Source of the DNA: Perca fluviatilis
Taxonomy: Eukaryota; Chordata; Actinopteri; Perciformes; Percidae
DNA length: 64,000 nucleotides
Direction of reading: 5' to 3'
Assembly (NCBI RefSeq): GCF_010015445.1
Contig: NC_053116.1
Location: 32,608,785 to 32,672,784 of the forward strand
Shown here: piece after piece, positions 1 to 13,700 of the stretch
Numbering within the stretch: position 1 is the stretch's first letter
How the letters are laid out: every line of letters starts with the position of its first letter
Program-made: the position numbers and the translations under genes
The notes under the pieces: model-generated
Seen by the model: only the letters and a program-made list of their open reading frames with translations
Told to the model about the DNA's origin: nothing
The model's database searches: none

Positions 1-215
1 TTCTATGTTAACTGTTGAACCATAGTAGTAGAAAAAAATATTTATGTAAAGCTACCCCCCCCGCCCCAACGACGATATCATCGTCCATCACGATGTTTTA
101 CTGTAAACATCGTCAACTGCCAATTTAGGGGACATCGCTCAACCCTAATTCCAACTACTGTACGTTGCAGCATGTTGAGGACTGTACGGAAAGTCTGTTA
201 AATTGAAGTGTTTAC
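1..215 (-). other. plxnb1: plxnb1 intron, partial
   Basis: Intronic sequence after the transmembrane exon; nothing coding recognised. A C-rich tract sits at about 54-67. Confidence 0.7.
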
Positions 216-364
216 CTGTATATGAGGACTATGATGAGCACAATGAGAGCCACTATGGAGGCTCCCACCCCGACTCCCACTTGAGCCTCCAGAGGAAATG
301 TAGACTGGGCCTGGCTGTCGTACTGCACTCTGCCCAGAGAGAAGTTTAGATTCCCCATTCTCAC
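216..364 (-). CDS. plxnb1: plxnb1 coding exon 22: membrane-proximal segment and transmembrane helix
   Basis: 149 nt, residues 1516-1564 plus two bases. Acceptor TTTCCAG|GTGAGA, donor TACAG|GTAAAC. Encodes [14 protein letters not shown], then the transmembrane stretch [19 protein letters not shown]. The Gly-x-x-x-Gly-like pattern at its start is known in plexin TM helices and may favour dimerisation. The juxtamembrane and cytoplasmic exons continue beyond the left edge. Confidence 0.93.
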
Positions 365-3300
365 CTGGAAAGCACAGTTACAGACTTTTTGACACAATAA
401 AAAGGAGAAAAAGTCAAAGTGACGGTTAAGCATGCAATCACGCACTGTTGTTCCCCTTAACTGATTTGCTCCAAAATCCTTAAGCGGGATTTATGCTTCT
501 GCGGAGGCCTGAAGTTTATACTTGTGCATTGGTGTGTGCGTTCATCTCTTTAAGAGAATAGCATACACACATGCCCCCCTCGGGATATCTCCCCTGTGCT
601 TTCTGACCACTGTCGGAAATCTGTTGCAGGAAAAGTTAACCCTCTCCTTGATTTTTTTGAGAGGTGCACGTCAGGCCACGGCGTAGGGTCCTGCCTAGGG
701 TCGGTATCTCCACGTACCTACGTACTTACCCACGGCGTCGATATAACGCCATAAATTGACACATAAATTGGCCTTTATCCTCCACCCGCTTAACCTAACC
801 AGAGCCCCGGGCTGCAGCAGGGTCATACTGAATGTAAACGTGCAACATGAACTCCGGCTTCACACGGTCACATTTACTCACTGTGAACTCAGGCAGACTG
901 TCCATGCCGTCCAGTTTCTTGCTGGCTGTGACTGAGGGCTGTTGAGCCGGGGGTTCACAGTACAAGTGGTTGTGGGTCAGGGTCTTCACCGAGCACACCC
1001 CCGCCCCGATCCGAGCCTCCACCTCATGCTTGTAGATGGCTAGATCCAGGTCCTCTCCCTAGAGGGGAAAGATACAACATGACATACAGCAAGATCTTTT
1101 GGAGTTAGGCCTGTAACGATTATTACATCGTAGTCTCATCGCAATATTTTCTTCGTTTACCTGCAATTAATTGCTTACAGTAGCTAAGGTCCCCAGGGGG
1201 TATGACTGTTGATGGTTTTGTCAATTTTATGTTCATTTAAGAAAAGAAATACAATGTTTTATGATAATAAAGAGGCATGATTTACTTCATAGGCAATGCA
1301 CTTGTGTTGTGTTATGATTACATCATCTGGGTCACATGACAGTGCTATAACCAAAAGATGTATCCTGGGATTGATTTAAAACTTTATTTGTTTGAAAAAG
1401 AAATACATAAATTCATATTTTTTGACTGAATTTGACTGAAAGAGACAATTATATTGTTAATCACAACTATTTGTGAGGCAATTAATTGTACAGCAAAATT
1501 TGGAAAGCTGTAGTTGGAGTTAAACTGCAATATTCACTATCTATGTAGGAAATCTCAGTGTTGATAATTATAACAGTGGAGACTGGCTCGTACACTGGGG
1601 CTATTTCTTAAACAGTTTGGTGTAAAAAGAAGAGAAGTAGTTGGCGCCCACCTCGACAGAGATGATGCTGCCCGGTTTGTGGTGGTACGGTTTGCTGGGA
1701 TCGTTCTGGTTCAGCAGGTAGAGCTGCGGGTTGGGCTCATAGCTGAAGGCTTCATTCCCCACAGTGCTGAAGTCAAAATGGAGGCTGTCCAACAGGAAAT
1801 GAACTCGGACCCTGGCCCTCCTGGCCTCTGGACCCACTGCCGGAGTCGGACACAAGATGAGGGAGGAGCCGTTCACTGTGCAGAGAGACTCGTACTGGGG
1901 GGGGCACAAGAACAATGAAGTCAGGTGTATTAGGGGCATAAAAGAAATATTAGTTTGTAAAGGAAACTAATGCACACCATCACTACTCTCCATGAGGAGT
2001 TGTATTTAAGACAACTTTAAAAAAAAAATTAGGCTTATTTTAGGGCTGTCAAGTTATTGAAATATTTAGTCGTGATTCAATTGCATGATTGTCCATAGTT
2101 AATTGCGATCGAACCAAAGATATCCAGTAGTATGTATACAAAAACCAAACAAAGACCGGCATAGGCAAAATGACTGTGTAAGTACATGCATAAATATTGC
2201 CATCAATCCACTTAATCACACATTTATTAACTGTTTATTAACAAAATTTACCTTAAAAGGGATATTTGTCAAGTATTTATTACTCTTATCAACATGGTAT
2301 AACACGGACCCTCCGATTAGGGCTAATCAAATATCACGATATTCTTGACCAAATATATAGATGTCGATATTGCGACGATACTGTGGTGTTGACTATTGGT
2401 GCTTTAACAAAATGTCATTTACACAATGAGATTTTTGATAAATAATCTCCAGAAATGATTTTAATGACTTGGGTCACAGTGGGTAAAGGTAAATAATAGA
2501 ACAGATAGTAAGTTCAGAAAAATACATCACTTTACTGTAAAGCAGCCTTTAACACCAGGAAAAGACAACACTTATACGATATCCAAAATCTAAGACGATA
2601 TCTAGTCTCATATTGCGATATCGATATAACATCGATATATTGCCCAGCCCTACTTCCGATGCACATTCACCGTTGGACCAGTTCAGAAACTCCAATCTAC
2701 AGTAGGTATGGGCCGGTCAAGGTATACCGCGGTTTGAAAAAGTCAAGCTTTCAAAACCACTAACATTTTCCATCATGCCATTCCTAAGGTACGAGTTGTT
2801 TTTCATGAGTGGTCAAGGAGAGAAACTGCAGTCTAGTAATCTGTCTCCCTGCCAGTGTGCAGTGTGTTTAAAAATAAAATACATTGTGTTCAATACCCAG
2901 ACATTTAAAAAAAATAATACATTTTAAAGCTGTAATTGCAATAGCGCAATACCGTGAAACCGTGATATTTTTTCCTGAAGGTTATCATACCGTCAGAATC
3001 GTATACCAGCCCATGCCTAGTCTACAGCCCGCTGCAGTCCATACAGTGTTTATGTTGATTTTGTAGTGGCAGCCCACCATGGCAAAATTTCTGTTATTCG
3101 GACAGACCTGCCCCCACTGCTCAAAAAATCCTAAAGGAAACCCTGCCATACTAGTCAGCATAACAGAAACTGTGTTAATGTGTTAGTTAAAAGTTTTTGG
3201 CATTCAAACGAAATTTGCGTTACCGCTTTAACGTTGACAGCCCTAGCTTATAAACTCTGCAGGTTCAAAGAAATCGATTAAAATCCACACGAGTACATTT

Positions 3301-4699
3301 CCTACCTGTTTGACGTGACAGAGTGTACCCTCGGGGCAGTCCGCCTCGGGGACGATCCTCCTCCATCTCTTCAGTGGACGCCGGCGATCCTGTCCTCTGT
3401 TCGAGCTTCCTTCATTCCTCCCTTTGAAGCTCCTTCTCCTCCTGGGAGGGAGAGTATCAGGAGGACTGAGGGTGACCCTCATTTTTGGCTCTTGGACCAC
3501 ATCCAGGTTCTGACCAGAAACTCTGATGATGCGGCCTCCGCTGAAGGGGATGGTAGAAGAAAAGAATGGTGTATTTGTTATATTTCATGTGACGATTCAA
3601 AAACTGACGAATGATATTCAGTAAGCCTGTCACAAGTGGCTGCCGGGAGTGCAAAACTTTGCTTCACCACAATCTTTGAATTTAGTATTTACTAAAGACT
3701 ACAGAAATACCTCAAAAGAAAGTATTTTCCCGCTACTGAACTGGTTGATGAGGAGACATTTTTATAACAAGTCTCCTGTAACTTTAACTAAAGTGAAAAC
3801 TCATTTCAACTCAACAGCATTTAGCTGTAAGACATGATCATCGCTTGCAAATGTTTCTACAGACAAATCAGCATCCTGAGCTACCACACTAAGCTTTCAG
3901 CCTCTGAAACGCCTGAGCAAAAGCACAAACAGACGCTTTCTGGCTATTCACTAATCTAGACTACATAATGTCTCCGTTTAAACAGCAAAACTTAAACCTT
4001 AACTTTGAACTGCATCCCGGCCATAAGCTTAAGATAGAGCTGGGATTTTCTTGCTCTAAGGGAACAGTGCTATCACAGCAACTACCAGTGTAACATGCAT
4101 CATTAAATTATACAATGGATTGGAAATATTTGAACGCCCGAACGATTGCTCTATTGAGACTGATAACCACCTGAGGAAGCTTTTCGACGGAGCAGCCATT
4201 GAGATGTTGGGGTTGGGGGTGTAATGATACACCAAACCCTGTAGGTGTCGCTCTGTGCCACCAAACCGCACGGTGATGCCATGTTCTCCTGTTCTGTTGC
4301 TGCCTCTGGTCAGACAGCTGATCTGATCCTCCTGGATGCTCAGCCTTGAACAGAAGAGGACATATATCATTTTTCTTTACATTTTTACCCACTTTCTAGT
4401 CATTTTATACCAAACATAAATCCTTCTGCTACACAAAGAGAAAGTGTGCTTTTATAACTCTGAAACGTAAACTCATACTTTTAACTCATGGTCAATTTGA
4501 GACACTTACACAATACATGGCACTCCTCCTATCAGGATGCTGACTTCACTCGGGTGTCCAGTCCTCAGTCTCTGGCCTCTGATGGTGAGGGAGGAGCCCC
4601 CGGCCTTGGGCCCTCTTTGGGGGAAGATGCTGCTTAGTACCGGGTCCTGGTGATGGAGAGACGAGTAGAAGAAAGATAAAAAGATGAGATGCAAATATG

Positions 4700-4746
<47 letters not shown>

Positions 4747-7700
4747 GAAAGTATAATCAATAATCCGATTCTGAGCGGGTGATTTATTGAGAAGATAAAA
4801 GGAGACACCGGGGCATTCTGGGAAACACTAGAAGGTTGCCTCGCAGCCAGCTATAAAACAATTAATTTGCGGGCCACTTGGGCCAATTAATTAAGGCTGT
4901 TGTCAAACCTACAGTCCTTTGACTGTAATGTAATTAAGGAGACATGCTGTTACTTTACTGCACTGCAGCGGTGCACTGACATTTCACACGGCGCAATTTC
5001 AAGTGAAGTCTAATTAGCAAAAGCCATGTGGGAGCTGTCATTTCCTTAAATTGGTCAGAGATCTTCTGTGGGAAAGCACTCTCTTTTTCTTGGATAAACA
5101 GACACATATTAAACAGCAACATTTGTGGATAGTTACAAACAATCAATCATTCTAGATGCTTCCTAAAGTTGCATTTTTTTCACAGTTGTATCACATTCTC
5201 CAAATGAGGCATTTCAGGATTAGTTTAGAAAAAATCCCAAGGGACTCCCCTCTCAGTGAGGTCTTGGTGTGTACAGTATGTTTTGGTCCACACCCAAGAG
5301 CGATCGCTGTGTTCTCATATATGTTACTGAACCAAACTCAGAGGGGAAACATGCAAGGACTCAAATTAACTGCTGCTTGTGAACAGGGTGTAAAAATGCC
5401 CCAGAGATGTCTTTGTTTTTCAAATGCTTGTTCACTTGCTTCAGCAAAATTATACAACCCTGCAAGACCGAGGCAGGCTTGCTATAAGGGTGTAGCGGGA
5501 GTTTCTGTAGATATTCAGAGGGTCTAAATGCACTTAAATAGGCAAGCCTTTTGTTGCAGAGGGAGCTGCGTGAAGTCTGTTAAAGGTCCCATGGCATGAA
5601 AATTTCACTTTATGAGGTTTTTTAACATTAATATGCATTCCCCCAGCCTGCCTATGGTCCCCAATTGGCTTGAAATGGTGATAGGTGTAAACCGAGCCCT
5701 GGGTATCCTGCTCTGCCTTTGAGAAAATGAAAGCTCAGATGGGCCGATCTGGAATCTTGCTTGTTATGAGGTCATAACAAGCAAGGTTACCTCCCCTTTC
5801 TCTGCTTTGCCCGCCCAGAGAATTTGGCCAACCCATGAGAGAGAGGCATCATGGCTTTCAAATGAGCAAAGTGGCAGTTGGTCAAGGCCACACCCCCACC
5901 CTCCACCTTGCCCTTCCCTCTCTCCTCAATAGCTACAGGCACAGAAATGGCACATCCTAAGGAAAGCTCATTGTGGGACTGGCTCTAGTGGCTAGAATTC
6001 TGCACCAAAGCTGAATTTCGGGAAAGAGACTTCAGATACAGTATTAGGGGACCACTAAGGTCTATAGAAAAGCATCCAAAGAGCACCATGTCATGGGACC
6101 TTTAAATGTCCTCAAGTGATGTCACTTGAGTCAGCGTCGGTTCTGAAGACTACAAGTTAGAAATCAAGAACAATGAAATTGTACTGTAAAATTCAGACAT
6201 ATTCGTGCTGTGAGGATAAGCTGTGCTCAAATGGAGACAAGCTGCCGCAGTTACACCCAAATTTGCATTAACAAATTCACAAGGTTACCTGATTTCTCTA
6301 AGCAAACGTTTTTTTTCTGTGCATGTAACATACTGACTACTATACTATACTAATACTACTAAGGCATTTACCTGGAAGCTGAAGATCTGAGCAGATAGTC
6401 CGAGTTGTCCTCCCCTCACTTTGACTGAGGCCTGGCCGCTCTTCTCTCCTCCACTGCTTGTAGTCTCACACACTATCCTACAAGATGAAGACATACGATT
6501 GCAAAACATGGAAAAAAAACTTTACAAGCAGTTTATGTTCAGGTGTGTACCAACGACTTGCCTTGAGGAGACTTCATATCTGCTGTGGATGACACTGCAG
6601 GGGACCCCGGCTACTGTGACCGAGTTCTGAATGTCTTCAGCTCTCTGGCCGAGGTTAGAGCCTGAAATGGTCACGACTGTGCCTCCCTCTACGGGACCGG
6701 ATACCGGGTCCAACTGAAACACAAGAGGACCAAACGTATGAAATGTAAACCCTGTCTTGTTCTGACATAATGGTTCAGATATACCATGACAGCGTGTCCA
6801 GTAGAGATGTAATGATACAGTGAACTCATTCAAACCCTCAATTCAAAACATCCAGAAGGGGGATAAAAGAGACTGTAAAACTAGTCCAGCAGTCAAATTG
6901 AGATGATGGCTCAGATCATAATGTATTTGAACGTGTCTTGCTTGTTTCAGACAGTAAGTGTTTCCAACACAAAAGGCCATACACATACACAAACATTAAA
7001 TCATTTGCAACTTTAAGGGATACTTCGCTGATTTGAATCCATCTCTGTGTCATCTTTGTGTGGGCAGTGTGTTTAGATGAATGGTGTTTGGCTTCCCTCC
7101 ATGGCGCCAGTGCACGGAGCTTGGGGCAGCCGGGGTCGCTCGAGTTCCGCCAGAGACGCGACCCTATGTGGCGTGCTTTGGGTCTCGGCAGACCTCGACT
7201 GCTCTGCCCAGCTGGGAGCTCCATACGCTGTGGCCATGTAGCCAAACACTGTTCATCTGCACACACTGCCATGACACAGAGCCGGATTTAAATAAGCAAA
7301 GTAAGTCTTTAATTCTTCTACCCCTTTTTCTCATTTTTCCTAATTTCTCTCTCAAAGCAAAAATGACCTAAGTGTCTAAGTGCTCCTTGTGTTCATAAGA
7401 AGGGTAAAAAATTCTTACGAAATGAATGACGGGTGCAGGACAGGTGAGTTTGATCTCCTCTGTGCAGGAGTCCTGGTACACACAGTGAGAGCTAGCAGCA
7501 CCACCACCACCACACCAAACACAGCTGTACTTCGGGTCGGCAGTACGACATCGGCTGCAGTCTGACCGCCCCACTGAACAATTGAATAAAGTCACTGAAA
7601 CGAGGGAGAGAAAGTGGAAGTCTGTGAGGAACTTACATTATTATACTGTATGTCAAACAGCTAAACAATATGTACCCGCTACTGCATGTAATCCGATTGC

Positions 7701-10700
7701 CTCTCTGTGCAATCTCTCACACACAAATACTATAAAATGGTCTCACTTAGGAGACACAACTGGCAAAAACACACACCATACAGATCCTCAGCGCTGTCGA
7801 TCAGGAAGTTGTTTTTTCTCCTGACGTTGATCATGGCTGGGTATTCCTCCATCAAGGCAGAATAGGCATACTGAAAACAAGAACAACAATTAACAGCCTA
7901 ACCAGCAAAAGCGCTACTTGTGATATGGTATATGAGTTGATGTTATGCACATCCATGTGCAAAGCAGCTACAGAATGTGTCAACATGATCTTGTTATGAG
8001 AGCTAATGAAACAGACTCATGGATTAACAGATGTACATGATAAAGAAACAGTTTATTGATTTTTGTTAACACAGCATGCCATGGGTTTATTGCTTTTGGC
8101 TATGACCTTTCTTTTTGTTGATTTACAGTGATTTACAGGCATTGTGAATGCTACCACCAATCAATTTAGAAACATTTGAATCAGAATGGGATGGAAGTTG
8201 TGGGGTTGTTTGCTTATGTTCCCAGCAGTGTTGCTGGAATCAAACCACCACCCGCACTGAAGTTGCAGATAAGTTTTCAGTCAGTGTTTGGATTAACAAC
8301 AACAAAGGATGTTTGTTTTTTCACACCTTACTGTGATTGTTGATCATTTGGTTGTTAATATTTAATGTTGTAGAGAAATACTTTCAAATATTTGAAACAA
8401 AGTTTTGAGGGGCTTCAGAGAAGCCAATACACTGGTGATGAGCAGGTCGGGTGGGTAAGATTACTAGTAAATATCACGGGATCGGGCGGGCGGGTCAAAA
8501 GTTGACAAAGCAGCGTTCTGAGTAAGTTATTAATAATGAACAAAAACACTGTGTGTAAGAGTCCACCTTTCACCTAATTTTCCATGTCATTATTTCCAGA
8601 CTTGACGAGTGTAGACTAAACATAACAACACACTGAGATAAATCACTATATTGAGATGATTTCTGACCTGGTGGGGTTGGCAGGAGATAAAGAAGACCGA
8701 TAGTTGAGTGGCATCCGGCTCCACGGAGGCATCCACCACCACTGACTGATTCTCAATGTCCAAAACACACTCGTAGTCCAAATTCTCATCCTAAATGTAC
8801 ACAAACACATACATGTAGGTACACAGACACACACACACATTACAAATTTTAACATATGTCAGTAGAGGTACAGTACGTGGTGCGAAGAGATTTGTGTTCA
8901 ACGGTCACAGTAACACAGTGTCACTGTAAAAGCTAAATTGTATAAGTTCGATTTCAGGGGGGAAAAAACAACTTCAAGTTTTCACATTATAATGCCCTTT
9001 TTGTTATGTCAGTGAAAATCTATCTTAAACCTGTATGCATTAAAACCCATGTGGTTTAGAGCTTTTAATATGAGCCTTTATGTCCTTATGAACTGAAACA
9101 GAACTTTTCTTTGAAGAACATGTTCGCAAAGCTGCTCTCGTACACCCTGCTGTTAAAGAGGCTTACTCATTGATGATAATATGTCAACAAATCCCTGAGC
9201 CATTTAGCGGAAGCTACGCGATGGATATGTTTTCATGTTCAAAGATCATAATAACCTGCACGAATATGGCTTTAATGCAGTCTTGCCCGACTAAGGCAAA
9301 AGACGGTTGACCCTAGGGACGGATACATTACCTGAAACAGGTTTAGGTGTTGTCCCACCAGAGTGACTTTCCTCTCCACATTGACAGGGAGAAGAGAAGA
9401 ATCCTGAACTTTCTCCACACACGGACATTCCTGGTGACACATTATTAACCATAACAATGAGAAACAGCAATACATAAGGGAAAAGAAAATGCAGCTATAA
9501 ACCTATATCTAGATCCTACTCAAAAGGATCTCTTTGAACAAGTGTCCATTATATAATTGCAGACTCTTATGTCTTTTGCCTCTCTTGTCAGCCAAGTTCC
9601 ACTAGATGTTTGAATAAATAGCATTAGGGTTAGGTGCTACAACTAAGCCTGGCTCATGTTCCGGTTCATACTAAAGACGTCCAGCTTAGGGCTCTGTGCA
9701 GGTCACGCAAGTTCTTCTGCCTCGATCCTAACACATTTTGTATAGACACTGAGCATGTGTGCAACAACATCAAAAGAGTTTCACTTAACTGTTGCTATTG
9801 GCTTTGACTGGAACTAAAGGGACTTAGCGTGAGCCATGAAAATCAGCCTAACATAAACATTACAGTTGGTACTGAGAGTAAGGGCCTTCTCCTCCAATCC
9901 ACAAAAACCTAGATTTGCCCGTAAGACTGTCCACAATAACAATCTAACTAAATGCATCTTTGATTTAGATACTATAAAGAAAAAGTGAATTTTCTATAAC
10001 AATAAAAAAAATCTAATATGTAAGTAGCTATCCTATCTTATTTCTAGCCTAGCAGAAAGTCAGAAATGGGAGACTATGAAAACAAAGGAACTGCAAACAA
10101 AACATGGAACTTAAAAAAAGAGGCAAAAACTAGGTGACCACGAACACACCACAGCAATGAAACATTAGACATACAAGTAAAACACAAGGAGGGAGTTGAC
10201 GTGAAAATGTCATGATCAGGGATATCCCCTTTCCTTAGCTTGTAGGAGAAAAATGCAGCTATCATTGGGTGAGATGAACAGAAATGGTATGGAGCGGGTA
10301 GACTAGTCAATAAGACCTTAAGGTAAAGTGCCTTGAATTTCTCAGTTCCATCCTCGCGTCTGAGATTAAATTGACTTTGTGTCAGTCATTTGCCATTTTT
10401 TTGTTGACAGGAGAGCTAATAAAGATAACAGCAGTGTTGTTATCAGTATTTCTCATTGTTTGCACTGCTGTAAAATGAGGACCAACTAATTTTACTGCAG
10501 ACTAAAGCTTAGATGTTGCTAGGTTAATTACACAGTACTTTTAAAAGGCCCCATATCATGCTCATTTTCAGGTTCATACTTGTAATTTGTGTTTCTACTA
10601 GAACATGTTCACATGCTTTAATTTAAAAAAAAAACTTTATTTTTCTCATACCGCTGTCTGAATATACCTGTATTCTCCCTCTGTCTGAAACGCTCCGTTC

Positions 10701-13700
10701 AAGCGCTTGTCTCTCAAAGCCCACCTCCTAAAAAAAGCCCAGTCTGCTCTGGTCAGTGATTACAGTCTTCCATATCTGCGCTTTGAGCGTCGCTGTACTG
10801 TCATTGCAGCCTGGGGAATGACTAACGGCACTAAGCCGGCACTTTACCTACAGTGTATATAGTATAGTTGTGACATTACAATCGTACAGAGGTTGTGACG
10901 GCTCGTTTAAAAAGGCACAGTTTCTGAATACGAGCTGTGTGAATTTTCTTTGTAGATTGAGCGTTTTGATACTATAACAGTATTTATATAGCATCTCAAC
11001 CTGCTTTATAATAAAAAAGACATGGAAATCTTACTTTCTGCAATACAGGACACTTAAAAGTAAAAGCTAAATCGTTTGGGAAATGATGCTTATTCACCTT
11101 TTTTTGTCCACAGTGGATACAACTCTAATATCTGTCAAGCTAGCTGTCCCCCCCCCCACGATTTCAGTCTTTATGCTAAGCTAAGCTAATCGCCTTCTGA
11201 CTGTAGTTTCATATTTCACAGACATAAATGAGAGCGGTGTCTTTCTTCGAATCTAACTCTTGGCAAAAAAAAAAAAAACACACAAAATTGTAGTTCCCAA
11301 AATGTGTAACTTTTCTAAAAGCTTTAAGTTTGTCATTGTGACTTGAGCAACACGTGGCTTCTGCACTCACCAGAAAATAAAGGTCATTTGAAGAATCTGA
11401 TTGGTAGTTTGCTGCAGATTCAGAGTTGGGGTCAATAACTGTTTCAGGTGCTTGTGTATAGATAAACGGCTTTTCGCTGGCGCCTGCAACAGATAAACCT
11501 GTAGTGGACTCCATGTCAGTCTCTCCTTCTGGCTTCTCCCACTCATTCAACCACGGAGGGGAGTCCTTCTCTTCGGAGCTGTCCAGAGGAATGGACTCCT
11601 TATTGTCACTGATAGCGAAGTCTATTAAAAGGGACACTTCGCTGGAGGTGGTTGAGCTTACATCAGAGGAAGAGCCCAGCGCTTCACCAGATGGCCCTAA
11701 AAATCTCAGGTCAGGGTCTACCATGCCACTAGTGCTGCTGGGTAATGTAGTGTGGGGAGTTTTGTCAGTGCTATTCAAGGTTTCAGTCACTTCATCTTCT
11801 GAAAAACCTCTTGTAGTGCCAGCATTTCCCTCTGTAGTTCCCTCCGCATCAGGGAGGGACCCGCTTGTGGTAGTAACATTGGTGTGTATGGTAGTGGCCT
11901 GGCTGAAAATCCTGTCCAAGGGGGAAGTTGTGGCCAGGGTAAGGGGGGAGTTTGATTCAGCATTAGAAGTGGTGGGTGGTGTCACTGTGGTGGAAGTTGA
12001 AGGGACAGCTGCTGTGGTGGGGGCAGGTGTCTCTGTGGGTGGTGGCTGTGATGTTGTGCTTGTGGCTGCTGTGGTTGTTGTTGTTGTTGTGGTTGTTGTA
12101 GCAGCCCGGACAGTAGGAGGTAAAGGGGTCAAATTTCTGGTGGGAGGTGGGATGGTGGGTGTTGGCGGTTTGAACTTGACGATGGAGTAGCACAAGTGAA
12201 CAAGCGAGGAAAGGAGAGGACAAGTAAAAAAAAAAAAGCAGGGGGGAGACAAATTAGGATAAAACAGATGGGTGTGCAAATACAATAAGAAGCAACTTAT
12301 GAGTAAAAAAAAACAAAAAACGATTCATGGTAAAAAAACTACTAAAAAGACAAACAGAAACGGAAAACTACACCAAACAGTATGATGCATGCTAAGCAAA
12401 ACAAACCTAGTGCGTTTTAATTACATTCCAGACAGTGGTTTCCCTAAATATACAGTATACACTGATGATGTACATAGGGTGGACAAAATATTAAAACAAT
12501 ACCAATACTCAATGTACTGAAACTATGCAATACTATTTACCAGCAACACAACCTGCAGTTGATGCATACAGTTGAATCAACACCTCTCTCAAACATCTCT
12601 CAATACATAGCCTTTATTTTCAGACTTAATGTCGACTCACATTTTGGTTGTAGATGGTGACTCCTTGGCTGCAGGTGTGTTTGTGTGTGCAGACATGCTG
12701 GTGGATACACCAGTTACACCCCCAGCGGCTGCCAACACACCCTTGGCATCTAAAAAAATAAAAAAATCATGATGAAAACCAGTGACAATAAAAATGCAAT
12801 TTTCCCCAAACAACATATAGCACATGGAATCTCAGGAATCTTGAATATGTCAAAACAACAATGCATGGCTTTAGTTACAGTATGCACAAGATCTAACCAA
12901 TCTCAGTCAGACATCTAATGTGCAAACATGCATTCTTTCAGATGTCACAAGCTGAAAGCGCCATGGTAGACACATAATGTATTCTGCTAGATTAGATTTG
13001 ATAATATGTGTTGAGTGATGACATGTAAGTGTGTGTACTCACGGCCTGCGTCCAGACAGCTGCTGGACCAAGCTGCAGTTGTAGAAGGTGAATTCTGTCT
13101 CTGCTACCGTCACATTCGTGAAACGCAGCGACAGGGTCACCATCACAAACTCTGCATCAGAACAAACCGGTCACCATTATATGTTAGCTTCAAATTATCT
13201 GACCAACTTTTTTGTCGTTCATATAAGCATCATAGTGCTACTTTGGCAGTTTTGTAAATTCCACATTTCTGACTTGCAATAAAGATTTTAAAAACGATAG
13301 TCCTTGTTGCACCCTACTTTGTATGTTATGTAAATACTGAAAAAAGTTGACCCCTTGAGTACAATTGCTGAACAAAGACAAGAAAAAATACTCACCATCT
13401 CCATGGCTAATGGGGGGCAGACTGCTGGCATCAGGGGTGGAGCATATCACACCAGTGTTGGTGAGTGAGGCAGGAGCTTCTGTGTCCTGGAAAAAGCAAG
13501 AGTAGGCCTCTCCTTTTCTTAGGCTTGGGAGGCCCTTTACTGACACTCTAATCTGAAGTAGGAAGACAGAATGGGAAAGGGACATCAAGAGATGAAAGAT
13601 AAAAGATGGAAAAAGAAATGAAGTGAGCAGAGACCGATAGCTGTTAATGTAATGTAAAACGTGTTATGTAGAACTTAAACTAATGTGCGAGATGGAAGGA

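Larger units (their letters stand above)
2041..3245. mobile_element. hAT-like non-autonomous transposon with two nested MITEs
   Basis: Terminal inverted repeats TAGGGCTGTCAA and TTGACAGCCCTA, flanked by near-matching 8-bp direct repeats gcttattt (2033-2040) and gcttataa (3246-3253). 8-bp target duplications are the hAT hallmark. No transposase frame. Lies in the intron between coding exons 19 and 20. Confidence 0.75.

Noticed and set aside
11504..12190. 228-codon plus-strand open frame opposite the mucin-like exon
   Set aside because: It is the complement of Thr/Ser/Pro-rich coding sequence on the minus strand, which has few complementary stops. The Val/Gly-rich product has no domain.
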